NCBI GenBank assembly: GCA_031272615.1
Contig: JAISTL010000163.1
Coordinates: forward strand, 1 to 5,748
DNA length: 5,748 nt
Direction: 5' to 3'
Source of the DNA: Methylobacteriaceae bacterium
Lineage (GTDB): Bacteria > Pseudomonadota > Alphaproteobacteria > Rhizobiales > Beijerinckiaceae
Position 1 is the stretch's first letter; the number at the start of each line of letters is the position of its first letter. The translations under genes and the position numbers were made by a program. Under the pieces are notes generated by a model. That model was not told the DNA's origin. It ran no database searches and saw only the letters and a list, made by a program, of their open reading frames with translations. Shown here piece by piece: positions 5,700-5,748 of the stretch.

Positions 5700-5748
5700 G
5701 AAACTGCAATAAATCGCGATTGCGCCGCCCGGCGCCGGAATGTCAATG

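Overview
This window is the distal end of the large ribosomal-protein supercluster (end of the spc operon, then the alpha operon) of a bacterium. Every gene lies on the + strand. The order is rpmD (L30, 3' end only), rplO (L15), secY, adk, rpsM (S13), rpsK (S11), rpoA and rplQ (L17), followed by an intrinsic terminator. Three things point to an alphaproteobacterium: adk sits between secY and rpsM with no rpmJ or infA; rpsD is missing between rpsK and rpoA; and several N-termini look alphaproteobacterial (SecY begins MASAAEQLAANINF, RpoA begins [12 protein letters not shown]). High GC content and a CTTGAC-type -35 element upstream of rpsM agree. I cannot assign a genus.

Layout. Positions 1-637 hold the end of rpmD and rplO, tightly coupled: the rplO Shine-Dalgarno (SD) overlaps the rpmD stop. 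Positions 638-868 are a 231-base gap before secY with no convincing gene but four consecutive inverted repeats. secY (869-2230) and adk (2308-2895) follow. Positions 2896-3122 are a 227-base gap with a plausible promoter and a leader with competing stems in front of rpsM. rpsM, rpsK, rpoA and rplQ fill 3123-5524 with gaps of 78, 83 and 39 bases, and the first two gaps each contain a hairpin. A strong UUCG-loop terminator at 5559-5581 ends the unit. The last 167 bases hold no gene, only a possible promoter for whatever lies downstream.

Functionally this is core growth machinery: ribosomal proteins of both subunits, the RNA polymerase alpha subunit, the main subunit of the Sec translocon, and adenylate kinase for nucleotide balance. 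All the proteins look intact and are of normal length for their families. I found no mobile element, CRISPR array, tRNA, defence system or sign of horizontal transfer.

I do not see an undescribed system of genes. What merits a second look is the RNA: the two long intercistronic leaders (before secY and before rpsM) and the smaller hairpin before rpoA. These are candidates for cis-acting regulation, of interest because the gene for S4 (RpsD), the known enterobacterial repressor of the alpha operon, is not in this operon. All structures were found by eye, without folding energies or comparative data.
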